Positions 1-8,360 of a DNA stretch of 64,000 nt are shown here, piece by piece. Below the pieces are notes generated by a model, which did no database searches, was not told where the DNA came from, and worked only from the letters and a program-made list of their open reading frames with translations. Both the position numbers and the translations under genes were made by a program. Source of the DNA: Streptomyces sp. NBC_00568 (GTDB lineage: Bacteria > Actinomycetota > Actinomycetes > Streptomycetales > Streptomycetaceae); contig NZ_JAPENW010000001.1 in the NCBI RefSeq assembly GCF_026341855.1, forward strand, positions 4,145,001 to 4,209,000. Direction: 5' to 3'. Numbering within the stretch: the first letter of the stretch is position 1; each line of letters starts with the position of its first letter.

Positions 1-106
1 CGGCCAGCACGACCCCGCCCAGCTGCCGCTTCCTCGTCCAACGGGCGACGCCGTACCCACCGACAAGCCCGCCGGCGGCCACCATCGCGGCCGGAACCTT
101 CGCCAT
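1..106 (-). CDS. hypothetical protein, 3' end outside window
   Basis: The start codon ATG is at 106-104 on the minus strand, preceded by a strong GGAGG ribosome binding site five bases upstream. The visible 35 residues begin MAKVPAAMVAAGG and continue with a glycine-rich hydrophobic stretch followed by a basic WTRKRQ patch, which resembles the N-terminus of a small membrane or exported protein. The gene runs off the left edge. The family is not recognised. It may be co-transcribed with the membrane protein gene ending at 134, 27 bp upstream. Confidence 0.6.
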   Translation of the reverse strand, partial: MAKVPAAMVAAGGLVGGYGVARWTRKRQLGGVVLA

Positions 107-133
107 CACTGCCTCCTCGTTCGTCACTCGAGG

Positions 134-628
134 CTAACGCCCTGCCGGAGCCCGGCGGGCCCGGCCCCGGGCGCGGAGCTCGGTCACATAGCCCGCGGAG
201 ACGGCGCACCCGGCACCGGCGAGGGCGAAGCCCAGGACGGCGGGACCGATGTAACCGGGGACGATGTCGTAACTCCCGCCGTCACTTGTCTCGCACACGA
301 AGCCCGGGGGGACGTAACTCACGGAGTAGCCGGAGATCTCGATTCCCCCCTCATGCCGCTCCAGCCACCCCGACGTACGGCAGGGCCGGGCCGGCGCCGA
401 GTCGGTGCCTCCGTCCTCGGCCTCCATGAGCGAACCGGCGACGTGGAGCAGTCCCCACGCGTACACGGCGATGGCGGCGGCACCCGAGAAGGCGGCAAGC
501 GTCCGAAGGGCCACGGTCGCCTCGATGCGCCGCTCGCCGCGCCGCGCGAGGACGCTACAGCCGTACCCGACGAGGCCGAAGGCGGTGACGGCGGCGATGA
601 CGAGGAACAGCAGAGTCAGAAACCACAT
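134..628 (-). CDS. hypothetical membrane protein (three TM segments)
   Basis: The product is 164 residues from ATG 628 (MWFLTLLFLVIAAVTAF). The first 24 residues form one membrane segment, residues around 43-65 a second, and a segment near the C-terminus (GPAVLGFALAGAGCAVSAGYV) a third. Between the second and third lies a soluble loop of about 60 residues with two cysteines (PARPC and FVCETSDGG) that could form an extracytoplasmic disulfide. An RBS-like GGGG lies five bases before the ATG; an in-frame upstream extension is possible but starts with non-hydrophobic, shadow-like residues. The function is unknown. Confidence 0.55.
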   Translation of the reverse strand: MWFLTLLFLVIAAVTAFGLVGYGCSVLARRGERRIEATVALRTLAAFSGAAAIAVYAWGLLHVAGSLMEAEDGGTDSAPARPCRTSGWLERHEGGIEISGYSVSYVPPGFVCETSDGGSYDIVPGYIGPAVLGFALAGAGCAVSAGYVTELRARGRARRAPAGR

Positions 629-787
629 CGCGGCCCCACATGTCGATCGGTCGGTGAATCCGCCGAGTTCAGCACGGCGATCGCGGCGCACCTGTGGCGG
701 AGCCCACAGTTCCGGCAACAGCGGCGTCACAGTTCACGGGGGTCACCGCCAGGCCGACTGTCGGTGGCACCCGCTTGGATGGGCCGC

Positions 788-1468
788 ATGACAGCCCAAG
801 ACATCGCCGACGCGCTGCCCGACATCGGCTCCCTGAGAGATCTCTGCCGATCGATGGCCATGGCGGAGGCGATATTGAACCCCGGGGGCGAGTGCTCCTA
901 CTCGTACAGCGCGCGATGGTCGGAAACCGAGGAAGCGGCCTCGATGAGAAACGGATCCGGCGACGAGTACGACATCGTCTTCGCCCCCACCGGCGCGTAC
1001 ATCCGCGGCTTCGACCACGAGTCCCCCCTCAGCCCGTACCACCACGAGGACGTGCCGGCTCCCTGGCCAGGCGTACTGGACTCCGTACCGGAGGCCTTCC
1101 GGGCCTATGTCGACGAGCCCGCCTTCACGGACGAGGCCGGCTGCCCGGTGGTGACGGTGTGCCTGTGGCGGACCGCGGACGCCCCGTCCTGGGAGGCAGG
1201 CCGGATCACCTTCCCCGAAGGACACCCGGACCCCGACGGCTCGGCCTGGCTCTTCCCACTCCTCGTCGACCCGACCCCCGAGGCGTTCCAGGCCTTCGCC
1301 GAGGACTACTACGAGACGTCCGTGAACATCGAGGCGGTACGCGACCTCTACGAGCTGCGCCCGCTCGGCCGCTCGCACATCACCGCGCTGAATCCTTCGG
1401 CCGGCGTCGAGACGGTGATTGCTGAGGCCAGATCGATCGGCTACCCGCTCGGGACGGACTTGGTGTGA
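788..1468 (+). CDS. hypothetical cytoplasmic protein
   Basis: The start ATG 788 gives 226 residues beginning MTAQDIADALPDIGSLRDLC. The product is acidic, with no signal peptide or membrane segment, and is rich in aromatic and Asp/Glu residues (for example AFAEDYYETSVNIEAVRDLYEL). This composition is typical of small actinobacterial immunity-like or SUKH-like proteins, but no diagnostic motif is visible and I do not assign a family. Codon usage is normal for the genus, so this is probably the last core gene before the restriction island. Confidence 0.6.
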   Translation: MTAQDIADALPDIGSLRDLCRSMAMAEAILNPGGECSYSYSARWSETEEAASMRNGSGDEYDIVFAPTGAYIRGFDHESPLSPYHHEDVPAPWPGVLDSVPEAFRAYVDEPAFTDEAGCPVVTVCLWRTADAPSWEAGRITFPEGHPDPDGSAWLFPLLVDPTPEAFQAFAEDYYETSVNIEAVRDLYELRPLGRSHITALNPSAGVETVIAEARSIGYPLGTDLV

Positions 1469-1544
1469 TGCCAGGAGAGTCTGCCGCGACTGTCGTGATC
1501 TAACCCCGGCGCCGCTTCGGTGCCGACTCCTCTGCGATGCCGGT

Positions 1545-2312
1545 CTACGCCGTGCTGGAGGAATCGACCGCTGGCCTCATCGCGGATCTGTGAATCAGGG
1601 CCCGCAGCGCATTGGGAGTGCGCCAGGATTCTCCGGGTGAGCTCCTGTGGCACATGCGGTGGCAATTGGCGCACAGGCATGCGAGGTCGCTGAGCCCGGT
1701 TTCCTGGGGCCCGGATATATGGAGAGGTGTGACGTGGTGCACTTCGATGTAGTCCTCGCCGAGTCGCCCGTAGACGTGAGCAAAGTCGAAGTCGCAGACT
1801 TCACACCGAAGTGCCTGGCCCAGGCGCCGCACCTGCTGAATCTTGAGCTTGCGGAGCTTGGGGTCGCGCTCCCGGATGAGGGCCCGGCGGACGAGCAGGC
1901 GGCCCTCGATGGCCGTTGTTCCTGTGTCGTCGGCCTCGTCGAGCTGCTTCGGGAGGAGCTGGAACTCACCGGAACCGATGCCGTCCTCGATAGCTTGCGC
2001 CGCCTGCAGCATCTCGGTCTCACGCTCAGTGAAGGCTGTGATCATCAGACGCGTGGGTTCGCCGCACCGGGTGCGCTTGCCAGTGTAGGAAGGGTAGTTG
2101 GTGGCAAAGTCGGTGGTCTTGCGGCTGACGCTGTCGGGAGACCGGAAGCCTGGGTGGCTCAGGATCTCGGGACCGTGGAGGGGGAGCGCCCGCAGCAACT
2201 CGGACAGTGCCTCGACCTCCCGGTCACCGGTCCGCAGTTCATGCCAGCCGTTCTTCACGACCAGCGCTCCAGCCAGCACGAGCTCATCCTCAGTCCACGC
2301 AGGGCTCCGCAT
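1545..2312 (-). CDS. HNH endonuclease (McrA-like) of the R-M island
   Basis: The product is about 255 residues. The C-terminal half carries an HNH/McrA nuclease core: a zinc-type Cys pair CEVCDF, the catalytic-type segment YIEVHHVTPLHI, and a second Cys pair DLACLCANCHRMCH. The N-terminal segment (WTEDELVLAGALVVKNGW ... FRSPDSVSRKTTDFA) resembles the N-terminal module common on actinobacterial HNH restriction-type endonucleases. The gene is divergent from the DNA methyltransferase with a 161 bp intergenic. The start is uncertain: ATG 2312 is chosen because the module begins there, but no good RBS precedes it, and an in-frame upstream start at 2381 is possible. The role could be modification-dependent or replacement restriction; the specificity cannot be read from sequence. 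Confidence 0.8.
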   Translation of the reverse strand: MRSPAWTEDELVLAGALVVKNGWHELRTGDREVEALSELLRALPLHGPEILSHPGFRSPDSVSRKTTDFATNYPSYTGKRTRCGEPTRLMITAFTERETEMLQAAQAIEDGIGSGEFQLLPKQLDEADDTGTTAIEGRLLVRRALIRERDPKLRKLKIQQVRRLGQALRCEVCDFDFAHVYGRLGEDYIEVHHVTPLHISGPQETGLSDLACLCANCHRMCHRSSPGESWRTPNALRALIHRSAMRPAVDSSSTA

Positions 2313-2473
2313 GGGCAATATCGTATGAGTGTTCGTTGTGGCGGAGGGTGTGTTCAGCGAACCGAGGAGCGTGCTGCACACTTGGTCAGGTCTCGTTGTC
2401 AGTGGGGTCTGTCACCCTCAGTGATGGTGGATTGCAAGATGCGTCTGCCGCTGCACGTCTGTAAGGAGGGGGC

Positions 2474-3691
2474 ATGACCCGCACGAACGAACCAGAGCGC
2501 TCCGCAGAGGAGATTGAGGGGCCTAAGTTCACCTCGATCGAGATCTGTGCTGGAGCCGGAGGCCAGGCCATCGGCCTGCACCAGGCAGGTTTCGGGCATC
2601 TGGCGCTGGTGGAGATCGACAAGCACGCTGTTGAAACGCTCGGGCTGAACATCGACGACCACGAAGTGTGGGCGTGGGAGCGTGAGCACTGCGACGTCCT
2701 ATCGGCTGACGTCAAGGAATTTGAGCCCTACCGGGACTTGCGCAAGGGCGCCGACCTGCTGAAACAGGACGACCTGGATCTCCTCGCCGGTGGTGTGCCG
2801 TGCCCCCCGTTCTCGCATGCAGGCAAGCAGCTTGGCAAGGACGACGAGCGAGACCTCTTCCCTCGCATGCTGGAGCTCGTCGACACCCTCAAGCCGCGGG
2901 CTGTGATGATCGAGAACGTCCGCGGGATCATGGACCCGAAGTTCTCGGACTACCGCGACCTGATCAGGGCGAAGCTCCAGGGCGGCACGTATCGGGGCGA
3001 CGACGGGCAACTCGTCTCTGAGAAGGGACTCGGGTACACCGTTTCCAAGTGGGATGTCTTGGAGGCCAGCGACTTCGGAGTGCCGCAGCTTCGCCCCCGG
3101 GCCGTCCTTGTCGCATTCCGGGACGATGTCATCAAGGACCTGAAGTACGAGTGGCCCACGGCTACACACGAGGATCCGGTAAGCGTTGCGGTGGCTCTTG
3201 AGCCGTCCATGCGTGAGCGTTACGGCCAGTACTTCACGGGAGTGCACGCGGAGCGGGCTCATAAAACCTTCGATCGCTGGCTCCAGAAGGCAACCGACCG
3301 CGACGTCGAACTCATGGGCAGGGGTGGAGGTATTGCGCCCACGCTTGTCGGTGGATCGAAGAAGCATGGCGGCGCAGATCTCGGGCCGAGCCGGGCCAAG
3401 GCGGCGTGGAAGCTGCTGGGTGTCTCAGGTCTGGGCGTTGCCAATGACACCGAGACCTGCGCGAAGAAGCAAACCGAAGACCGTGACCTATTCGGTCCTG
3501 ATGGGCCGATGCTGACCGTGCGGCAGGCCGCCATCATTCAGGGGTTTCCCGCTGAATGGGACTTCGCGGGTGGCAAAACTGCGCAATACCGACAGGTGGG
3601 GAATGCCTTCCCGCCGCCTGTTGCCAAGGCTGTAGGTAGGTCGATTATCGACGTGCTGAAAGCGGCGCGAGAGCGCGACCGGAAGCGCTGA
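2474..3691 (+). CDS. DNA (cytosine-5-)-methyltransferase
   Basis: The product is 405 residues. It carries the ordered motifs of C5 methyltransferases: motif I SIEICAGAGGQAIGLHQAGF (SAM binding), motif IV GGVPCPPFSHAGKQ with the catalytic Cys110, motif VI IENV (147-149), motif VIII QLRPRAVLVAF and motif X RQVGNAFPPPVAKAVG at the C-terminus. The variable target-recognition region lies between about residues 230 and 340. The start ATG has a strong GGAGGGGG RBS. Stop-to-stop spacing with the convergent vsr gene is zero bases. By context it should protect the site cut by the neighbouring NaeI-like enzyme (predicted GCCGGC), which is inference. Base composition is lower in GC than flanking core genes, consistent with acquisition. 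Confidence 0.95.
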   Translation: MTRTNEPERSAEEIEGPKFTSIEICAGAGGQAIGLHQAGFGHLALVEIDKHAVETLGLNIDDHEVWAWEREHCDVLSADVKEFEPYRDLRKGADLLKQDDLDLLAGGVPCPPFSHAGKQLGKDDERDLFPRMLELVDTLKPRAVMIENVRGIMDPKFSDYRDLIRAKLQGGTYRGDDGQLVSEKGLGYTVSKWDVLEASDFGVPQLRPRAVLVAFRDDVIKDLKYEWPTATHEDPVSVAVALEPSMRERYGQYFTGVHAERAHKTFDRWLQKATDRDVELMGRGGGIAPTLVGGSKKHGGADLGPSRAKAAWKLLGVSGLGVANDTETCAKKQTEDRDLFGPDGPMLTVRQAAIIQGFPAEWDFAGGKTAQYRQVGNAFPPPVAKAVGRSIIDVLKAARERDRKR

Positions 3692-4189
3692 TTACGTTTC
3701 CGTCCTGTTCCTTCTGGTTGTGCTGCGGTGCTTCTCAACTTCGGCAGCAATACGTGCGGCACAGACTTCAGAGGGCTCGTGTTCCCAGAACCGGAGCACC
3801 GTCCAGCCGGCTTCTTCCAAGCGCTGGTCGGTGTCCCGGTCCCGGGCCATGTTCCGAGCCACCTTGTCGGACCAGTAGCCCGGGTTGGTCTTCGGCGGAA
3901 CGTAGTGCTCAGGGCAGCCGTGCCAGTAGCAGCCGTCGATGAAGACCGCCACCTTTGCTGGGCGGAAGACCATATCGGCAGTTCGGCGAAGGCTTGGAAG
4001 CGGCTTGGCGGCGACCCGGTAGCGCAGGCCCCGGGCGTGCACGAGCCTCCGGATGAGCCACTCCGGCTTTGTGTCCCGGTTCCGGATGGCCTGCATGTTG
4101 CGGCGACGGGCGGCGGACGATGCCCACGAGCCCTCCGGTGGGAGCCATTCGCTGTCCGGCTTCGCCGGTGTACCTGAAGGCGTACTCAT
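3692..4189 (-). CDS. Vsr-family very-short-patch mismatch endonuclease
   Basis: The product is 165 residues and matches Vsr throughout: the N-terminal RRRNMQAIRNRDTKPEW segment, RRTADMVFRPAKVAVFIDGC with Asp72 at the position of the metal-binding catalytic Asp, the YWHGCPEHY zinc/catalytic segment, and a C-terminal GWTVLRFWEHE. Vsr enzymes nick 5' of the T in T:G mismatches produced when 5-methylcytosine deaminates, so pairing with a C5 methyltransferase is expected. The gene is transcribed in the same direction as the restriction enzyme gene, 147 bp downstream of it. Its stop is TAA, unusual in such a GC-rich genome. The start ATG 4189 overlaps nothing. Confidence 0.92.
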   Translation of the reverse strand: MSTPSGTPAKPDSEWLPPEGSWASSAARRRNMQAIRNRDTKPEWLIRRLVHARGLRYRVAAKPLPSLRRTADMVFRPAKVAVFIDGCYWHGCPEHYVPPKTNPGYWSDKVARNMARDRDTDQRLEEAGWTVLRFWEHEPSEVCAARIAAEVEKHRSTTRRNRTET

Positions 4190-4336
4190 AACGCTCTGAC
4201 TCTTACCAGGTCGTCAGCGTCGTGGCGAGTTCGTCGTACAGCCTGAGGTGTCCCTGGCGACTCTGCCAGGCGCTGGTTCGGCCGTCACAGCAACCAGGTG
4301 TGACAGCCGACCGCGTCGATGCCTGCGCACGAATTC

Positions 4337-5299
4337 CTACTTTGTGTGAGAGGGGAGCGACGGTGCAATATCAGAAGGATCGCTGGGAGCCGCAACAACC
4401 CAGGCCTCGCCATCCAGTGTCACGAACCGCGCGTTGCGGTGATGCGGGCCGTACTTAGCGACGCGCACGCTGACAAACTCGCCCTCCCGTGGGGGCAGGA
4501 TGCCGAGCTGCTCCGCTACCGCGCGGTGACTGTCGTAGTCGCCCATGATGAGGATTCCCTCGGGCTTGAGCGCAGAACGTGCACCCCCGTTACCGCGGAC
4601 CCGTTTCATGTAGTCCTTCTGCTGGGCCACGGTTCGCACTACGTTGCGGCTTATGCGCCGTTTCTGTGCGCGCCGGAACAGTTCATTGAGACGCTGCTGG
4701 CCAGAATGCTGTGCGAAGACAGCCGCGCGGTCTGATGGGTCCATGTGTAGGAGCGTGTTCTCGGGAAGCTCCGCATCGCGCCACAGCCAGAGAATCTTGT
4801 CCCGGTGCCTGGCCTTCACCGTCATCTTTGCATCGCGGTTGCTGCCTTGGTTAAGCCACTCCTCCCGTACCCGGAAGAGGCCGGCGCTCCATCGGCTTTC
4901 GCTGTCGTTGGCCCATACGAGCAGACAGAGGTGTCCTCTGGCTTCCGGAGGGATCATCCAGCCGCCGAAGCTCTGTGAGTACTTGCAGTCCACCTCGATG
5001 CCCGCGATCCGGTAGTCCATTGCGTCACCGTCCGCGAACTTGAACTCACGCTGCAAATTGATCTCGACGAGGGTGCCAGCGTGCGTCCTCTCGGTCTTGT
5101 ACAAGGATTCCCAGGCGTACCGGCCTGTGGTCTCACCGTTTAGCAGCTGATCGATGGTGTCCCGCAATACGGCCGAAAAGCGCTCCCCGGAGGGATCCAC
5201 GCCCATCAAATCCGCGTGCACTGCCTGGAGCTCGGCGTCGCGCCTGAGCTCGTCAGTCAGAGTGACGTTCTGTGCTGCATGGACGTCGATGGGCAGCAA
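4337..5299 (-). CDS. NaeI-like type IIE restriction endonuclease
   Basis: The product is 320 residues; NaeI is 317. From memory of the NaeI sequence, similarity runs the full length, for example VLRDTIDQLLNGETTGR, LVEINLQREFKFADGD, VDCKYS and KRVRGNGGARSALKPEGI. The NaeI active-site residues E70, D86, D95 and K97 correspond here to E79, D95, D104 and K106, a constant offset of nine. NaeI Leu43, whose change to Lys turns NaeI into a topoisomerase, corresponds to Leu52, so this protein has the nuclease form. NaeI has an N-terminal Endo domain and a C-terminal CAP-like Topo domain, and both appear present. The start is TTG 5299 behind GAGGGGG, 11 bp after the Z1 gene stop. The recognition site GCCGGC is predicted by homology only. 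Confidence 0.93.
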   Translation of the reverse strand: MLPIDVHAAQNVTLTDELRRDAELQAVHADLMGVDPSGERFSAVLRDTIDQLLNGETTGRYAWESLYKTERTHAGTLVEINLQREFKFADGDAMDYRIAGIEVDCKYSQSFGGWMIPPEARGHLCLLVWANDSESRWSAGLFRVREEWLNQGSNRDAKMTVKARHRDKILWLWRDAELPENTLLHMDPSDRAAVFAQHSGQQRLNELFRRAQKRRISRNVVRTVAQQKDYMKRVRGNGGARSALKPEGILIMGDYDSHRAVAEQLGILPPREGEFVSVRVAKYGPHHRNARFVTLDGEAWVVAAPSDPSDIAPSLPSHTK

Positions 5300-5310
5300 G
5301 TGGATCCCCC

Positions 5311-8307
5311 TCAGGATGAACTGGCCGGAATAGTAGCGTCGTTGGTGTGTCGTGAATTCTTGGCACGGAAGCGCACCAGGCGACGGTCCGTGCTCGCTGC
5401 CGAAGTCGGCGGGATCAAGGTAAAGGCCATTACGATCTTCGACGGGTCGGCGGCACCGCTCCGGACGACCGCCTGGACGTCGCTGTGGGTGTCTCCCTCC
5501 ACGACGGGGTACAGCAGCATCACTCCCGTCGTCGAGCCGACCCCGGCGCTGTGAACTGGCTGGATCTCCGGTGACGAGGATGCTCCGTCGATCAGTCGTT
5601 GAGCCGCGGTGCGGTGTTCGACGCTGGCGATGCGGCCGAAGGAGATCTTGCCGGTCTGCCGGCTTCGGCGGACGAGAGACAACGGCAGCGAACCGAGCAC
5701 GCTGGCCTCCACGCGTGTGCTGGCGGCCAGACGAGGTGAAATGAGCAGCCAGTCGTCCACCTTGGCGAGCGTGCCGTCAAGCTGCCTGAGATAGGTCAAA
5801 TGTGGGTCGAAGTGCCCTTCGCGCTCCCATTCGAGCTGAGAGAGCGCGCTGACAAGCTCGTTGTGGGAGACCGTGCCCGTCAGTGCCTCGAAGGTCCGAG
5901 TGAGCGAACTGGAGTCATCCGGTGGATTACTGAAGGTCGTCGGGGATGCGCTGAGCGAGTTCAGCAGGGGACGCCAGCGCTCACTATTCCGCTTCAGCGT
6001 CGCATTGTTCACGGGGTACGCCGCAGGTTCAATGGGGCGGCCAGGAGAGCGGATCTCCACCAGCTCGGCATTGAACATCTTGTTGCGGGCCGAGGGCCTG
6101 ATCCAGGGCAGGTGTTGTGCCACGAGCGGCGGCACCTGCATAGGCGTGAGCTGAGGCTGTCCGTCGACACCCGCGGCGTACTGGGCCAGCTGCTCCCGGA
6201 ACGTCTCCTCGTCACGGCAGATCGCTTCGTAGGCCTCGTACAGATCGGCGTAACGGTCGCGGCCGAAAGGCTCCTCCCGCCCGATGTAGAGACGGACCAG
6301 GTCTCTGTAACCAGGCCGGAAGCCGAACCAGCGTCCCATCTGCATCAGGGTGTCCGCCTGCTGCGTGGTGCGCCGGTAGTAGGTGATGGTCAAGCCCTCC
6401 ACGGTGAAACCGCGAGAGAGCTTCGTTCCGCCCACGAGGATCTTCCAGACGTGCGGGGTCCGGTCGAAGTCGAGGTTCAGCTGGTCGAAGTAGCGGTCTG
6501 AGTCGCCGTTCACGACGATGACCGGCTGACCGCCCGAGCCGATGAGGTGATGCGCCTTGTGCACATAGGTGCGCAGTTCTTCATAAGAGGGGGGAGCGGG
6601 GAGATCCGAGGCGCGTGCCTCACTGACCGGAGCGAAGTCCGAAGCCCATAGTGCGGCAAGACGTTCGTGCCCGGCGGCTGAGCTATAGCCCGCCTGATGC
6701 CACATGGAGTTGATGAGGAGCGCGAGATCCGCGTGATCGTCCCTCCGCACCGACTGATGAGCGAGCATCGTGTGATGCCGGAACGGACCGTCAGGAACGC
6801 CGTGGTCGGCCCGGTACAGCTTCAGCGCGCCGGACAGGACGAAGGCGTCCATGGCTTCCTGCAGACGGTCCCCCGTCGACTCGTAGATGTCTCTGATGTG
6901 CGCCTTCTCCTGAGAGTTGGCGTATGTGCGCTCTTCCCTGGGTATCGCCGAATCCAGATCGTGGAAGTCCTGGGCGCCCATGTACCCGGACGGACGAGGA
7001 AGGGAGATCAGGAAGTCGCTGGGGAAGATGTCATCGTCGTCGCCGGGATCGATGAAGACGTTGGCGAAGGGCGTGGCCGTGTAGCCCACATATTGCGCGC
7101 GCGGGAGCAGCTTCAGGAGCTGAGAGATCAACCCGTTGATGGACGTGCGTTCCGTGCTGCCTTGTTCCCACTTCTTGGGGTCCAGGGTGTTCACGGACGC
7201 CTGGTCGGACTCGTCATCGATGACCAGGGCAGGCAGCTCTCCGAGCAGTCCGTGAATCTGCTTGAGGTCCTTGACGAGTTTGGTCAGAACGGACTTGTTC
7301 TTCTTCACCACCAGGATGCGGGCGGCCGCGTGGTGGAGGTTCGCTTCATCATGCAGCGGCCGGGTCGGTTCACGCTTCTCGAACTCAAGGGCCCGGATAC
7401 CTTGTGCCAGGCTCTTGTAGTCGTTGTCCCGAGTCGTGAGCCGCTCGATGTCGAAGGCGCCGAGCACGGACGGGCGTGCTCCGTGCTGGACGAACTCGTG
7501 CCAGTCCGAATCGTCGTCGCCGATATAGTCCACGCCGACAAGGGAGTCGAGGTCCGTGATATCGGCGCCCCGCAGGATGTTCTCCTGACCGATCAGCTCC
7601 ATGTCGAGACGGCGCTGGGTCTGGGCGCGCAGCAGGTTGAGGGTGCCGCCCAGCACGATGACGAGGCGGTAGCCGGCGTCGATAGCTTTGGCGGCGACAC
7701 CAGTGAAGTTGGCAGTCTTGCCTGACTGGACATATCCGACGACCAAGCCCTTTGCCTGCCGGGCCGTCTCTTGCTCCGGGTCGGTGAGGCGTTCAACGAC
7801 TGCCCGGCTCGCCTCGTCGAGGCTTGCGACCGCCGCGTCGGACCAGCCCTTGCCGCGCAGTTTCTGCTCGTACGACGTCCAGTAGAAGGAACGGGCGGCG
7901 GCACGTTCTGGGGTGTACCAGGGGGTGAACTTACGTGTGATCACGGTGGGGCCCGGGATCTTCGCCACTGGTACGGCGTGGTCCAGCGCCTTCCGCAGGT
8001 CACTTCCGAACCGGAGCCGGTCGTACACGGCCGTACGCCGTTCGTCGGTGCGAGCGGGGATGGCCAGTGACCACTGAGGATCCTCGGCGAAGTCCCAGGC
8101 TGTGAGGTGGCGACTCCACAGAGCGCTGAGGGCCTCGTGGCCGTCGGCGAGATAAGCGTGAAACAGGTCCTCGCTCAGGTCGGCGTCCGGATAGTCCTCG
8201 TCTGCGGCAAGGGCGGCCCAACGCGCGAAGTGCCGGGGGATGCTCCCCATCCCTGCCAGGGCATGGGTGTGAATCTCAAGGAGCACGGTGGCTGGGGTGT
8301 CGCTCAT
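5311..8307 (-). CDS. Z1-domain superfamily II helicase/ATPase
   Basis: The product is 998 residues. Visible SF2-type motifs are Walker A GYVQSGKTANFTG (191-203), an Asp-box VIDDESDQASVN (about 362-373), motif III-like YVGYTATPFANVFID (about 406-420), a motif V segment LVGGTKLSRGFTVEG and a motif VI segment MQMGRWFGFRPGYRDLVRLY. This combination, with GGTKLSRG and MGRWFG, is characteristic of the Z1 family. These helicases were described by Iyer, Abhiman and Aravind (2008) as partners of MORC-type ATPases in restriction-modification loci. The start ATG 8307 has a GAGGA RBS. It lies 53 bp downstream of the GHKL ATPase gene and 11 bp upstream of the NaeI-like gene, so a single operon is likely. 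Confidence 0.92.
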   Translation of the reverse strand: MSDTPATVLLEIHTHALAGMGSIPRHFARWAALAADEDYPDADLSEDLFHAYLADGHEALSALWSRHLTAWDFAEDPQWSLAIPARTDERRTAVYDRLRFGSDLRKALDHAVPVAKIPGPTVITRKFTPWYTPERAAARSFYWTSYEQKLRGKGWSDAAVASLDEASRAVVERLTDPEQETARQAKGLVVGYVQSGKTANFTGVAAKAIDAGYRLVIVLGGTLNLLRAQTQRRLDMELIGQENILRGADITDLDSLVGVDYIGDDDSDWHEFVQHGARPSVLGAFDIERLTTRDNDYKSLAQGIRALEFEKREPTRPLHDEANLHHAAARILVVKKNKSVLTKLVKDLKQIHGLLGELPALVIDDESDQASVNTLDPKKWEQGSTERTSINGLISQLLKLLPRAQYVGYTATPFANVFIDPGDDDDIFPSDFLISLPRPSGYMGAQDFHDLDSAIPREERTYANSQEKAHIRDIYESTGDRLQEAMDAFVLSGALKLYRADHGVPDGPFRHHTMLAHQSVRRDDHADLALLINSMWHQAGYSSAAGHERLAALWASDFAPVSEARASDLPAPPSYEELRTYVHKAHHLIGSGGQPVIVVNGDSDRYFDQLNLDFDRTPHVWKILVGGTKLSRGFTVEGLTITYYRRTTQQADTLMQMGRWFGFRPGYRDLVRLYIGREEPFGRDRYADLYEAYEAICRDEETFREQLAQYAAGVDGQPQLTPMQVPPLVAQHLPWIRPSARNKMFNAELVEIRSPGRPIEPAAYPVNNATLKRNSERWRPLLNSLSASPTTFSNPPDDSSSLTRTFEALTGTVSHNELVSALSQLEWEREGHFDPHLTYLRQLDGTLAKVDDWLLISPRLAASTRVEASVLGSLPLSLVRRSRQTGKISFGRIASVEHRTAAQRLIDGASSSPEIQPVHSAGVGSTTGVMLLYPVVEGDTHSDVQAVVRSGAADPSKIVMAFTLIPPTSAASTDRRLVRFRAKNSRHTNDATIPASSS

Positions 8308-8360
8308 CTAAGGTCCTCAGTCCGGATCAGTGGTCAATCAGGATGGCTGTGCCGCAGGTG

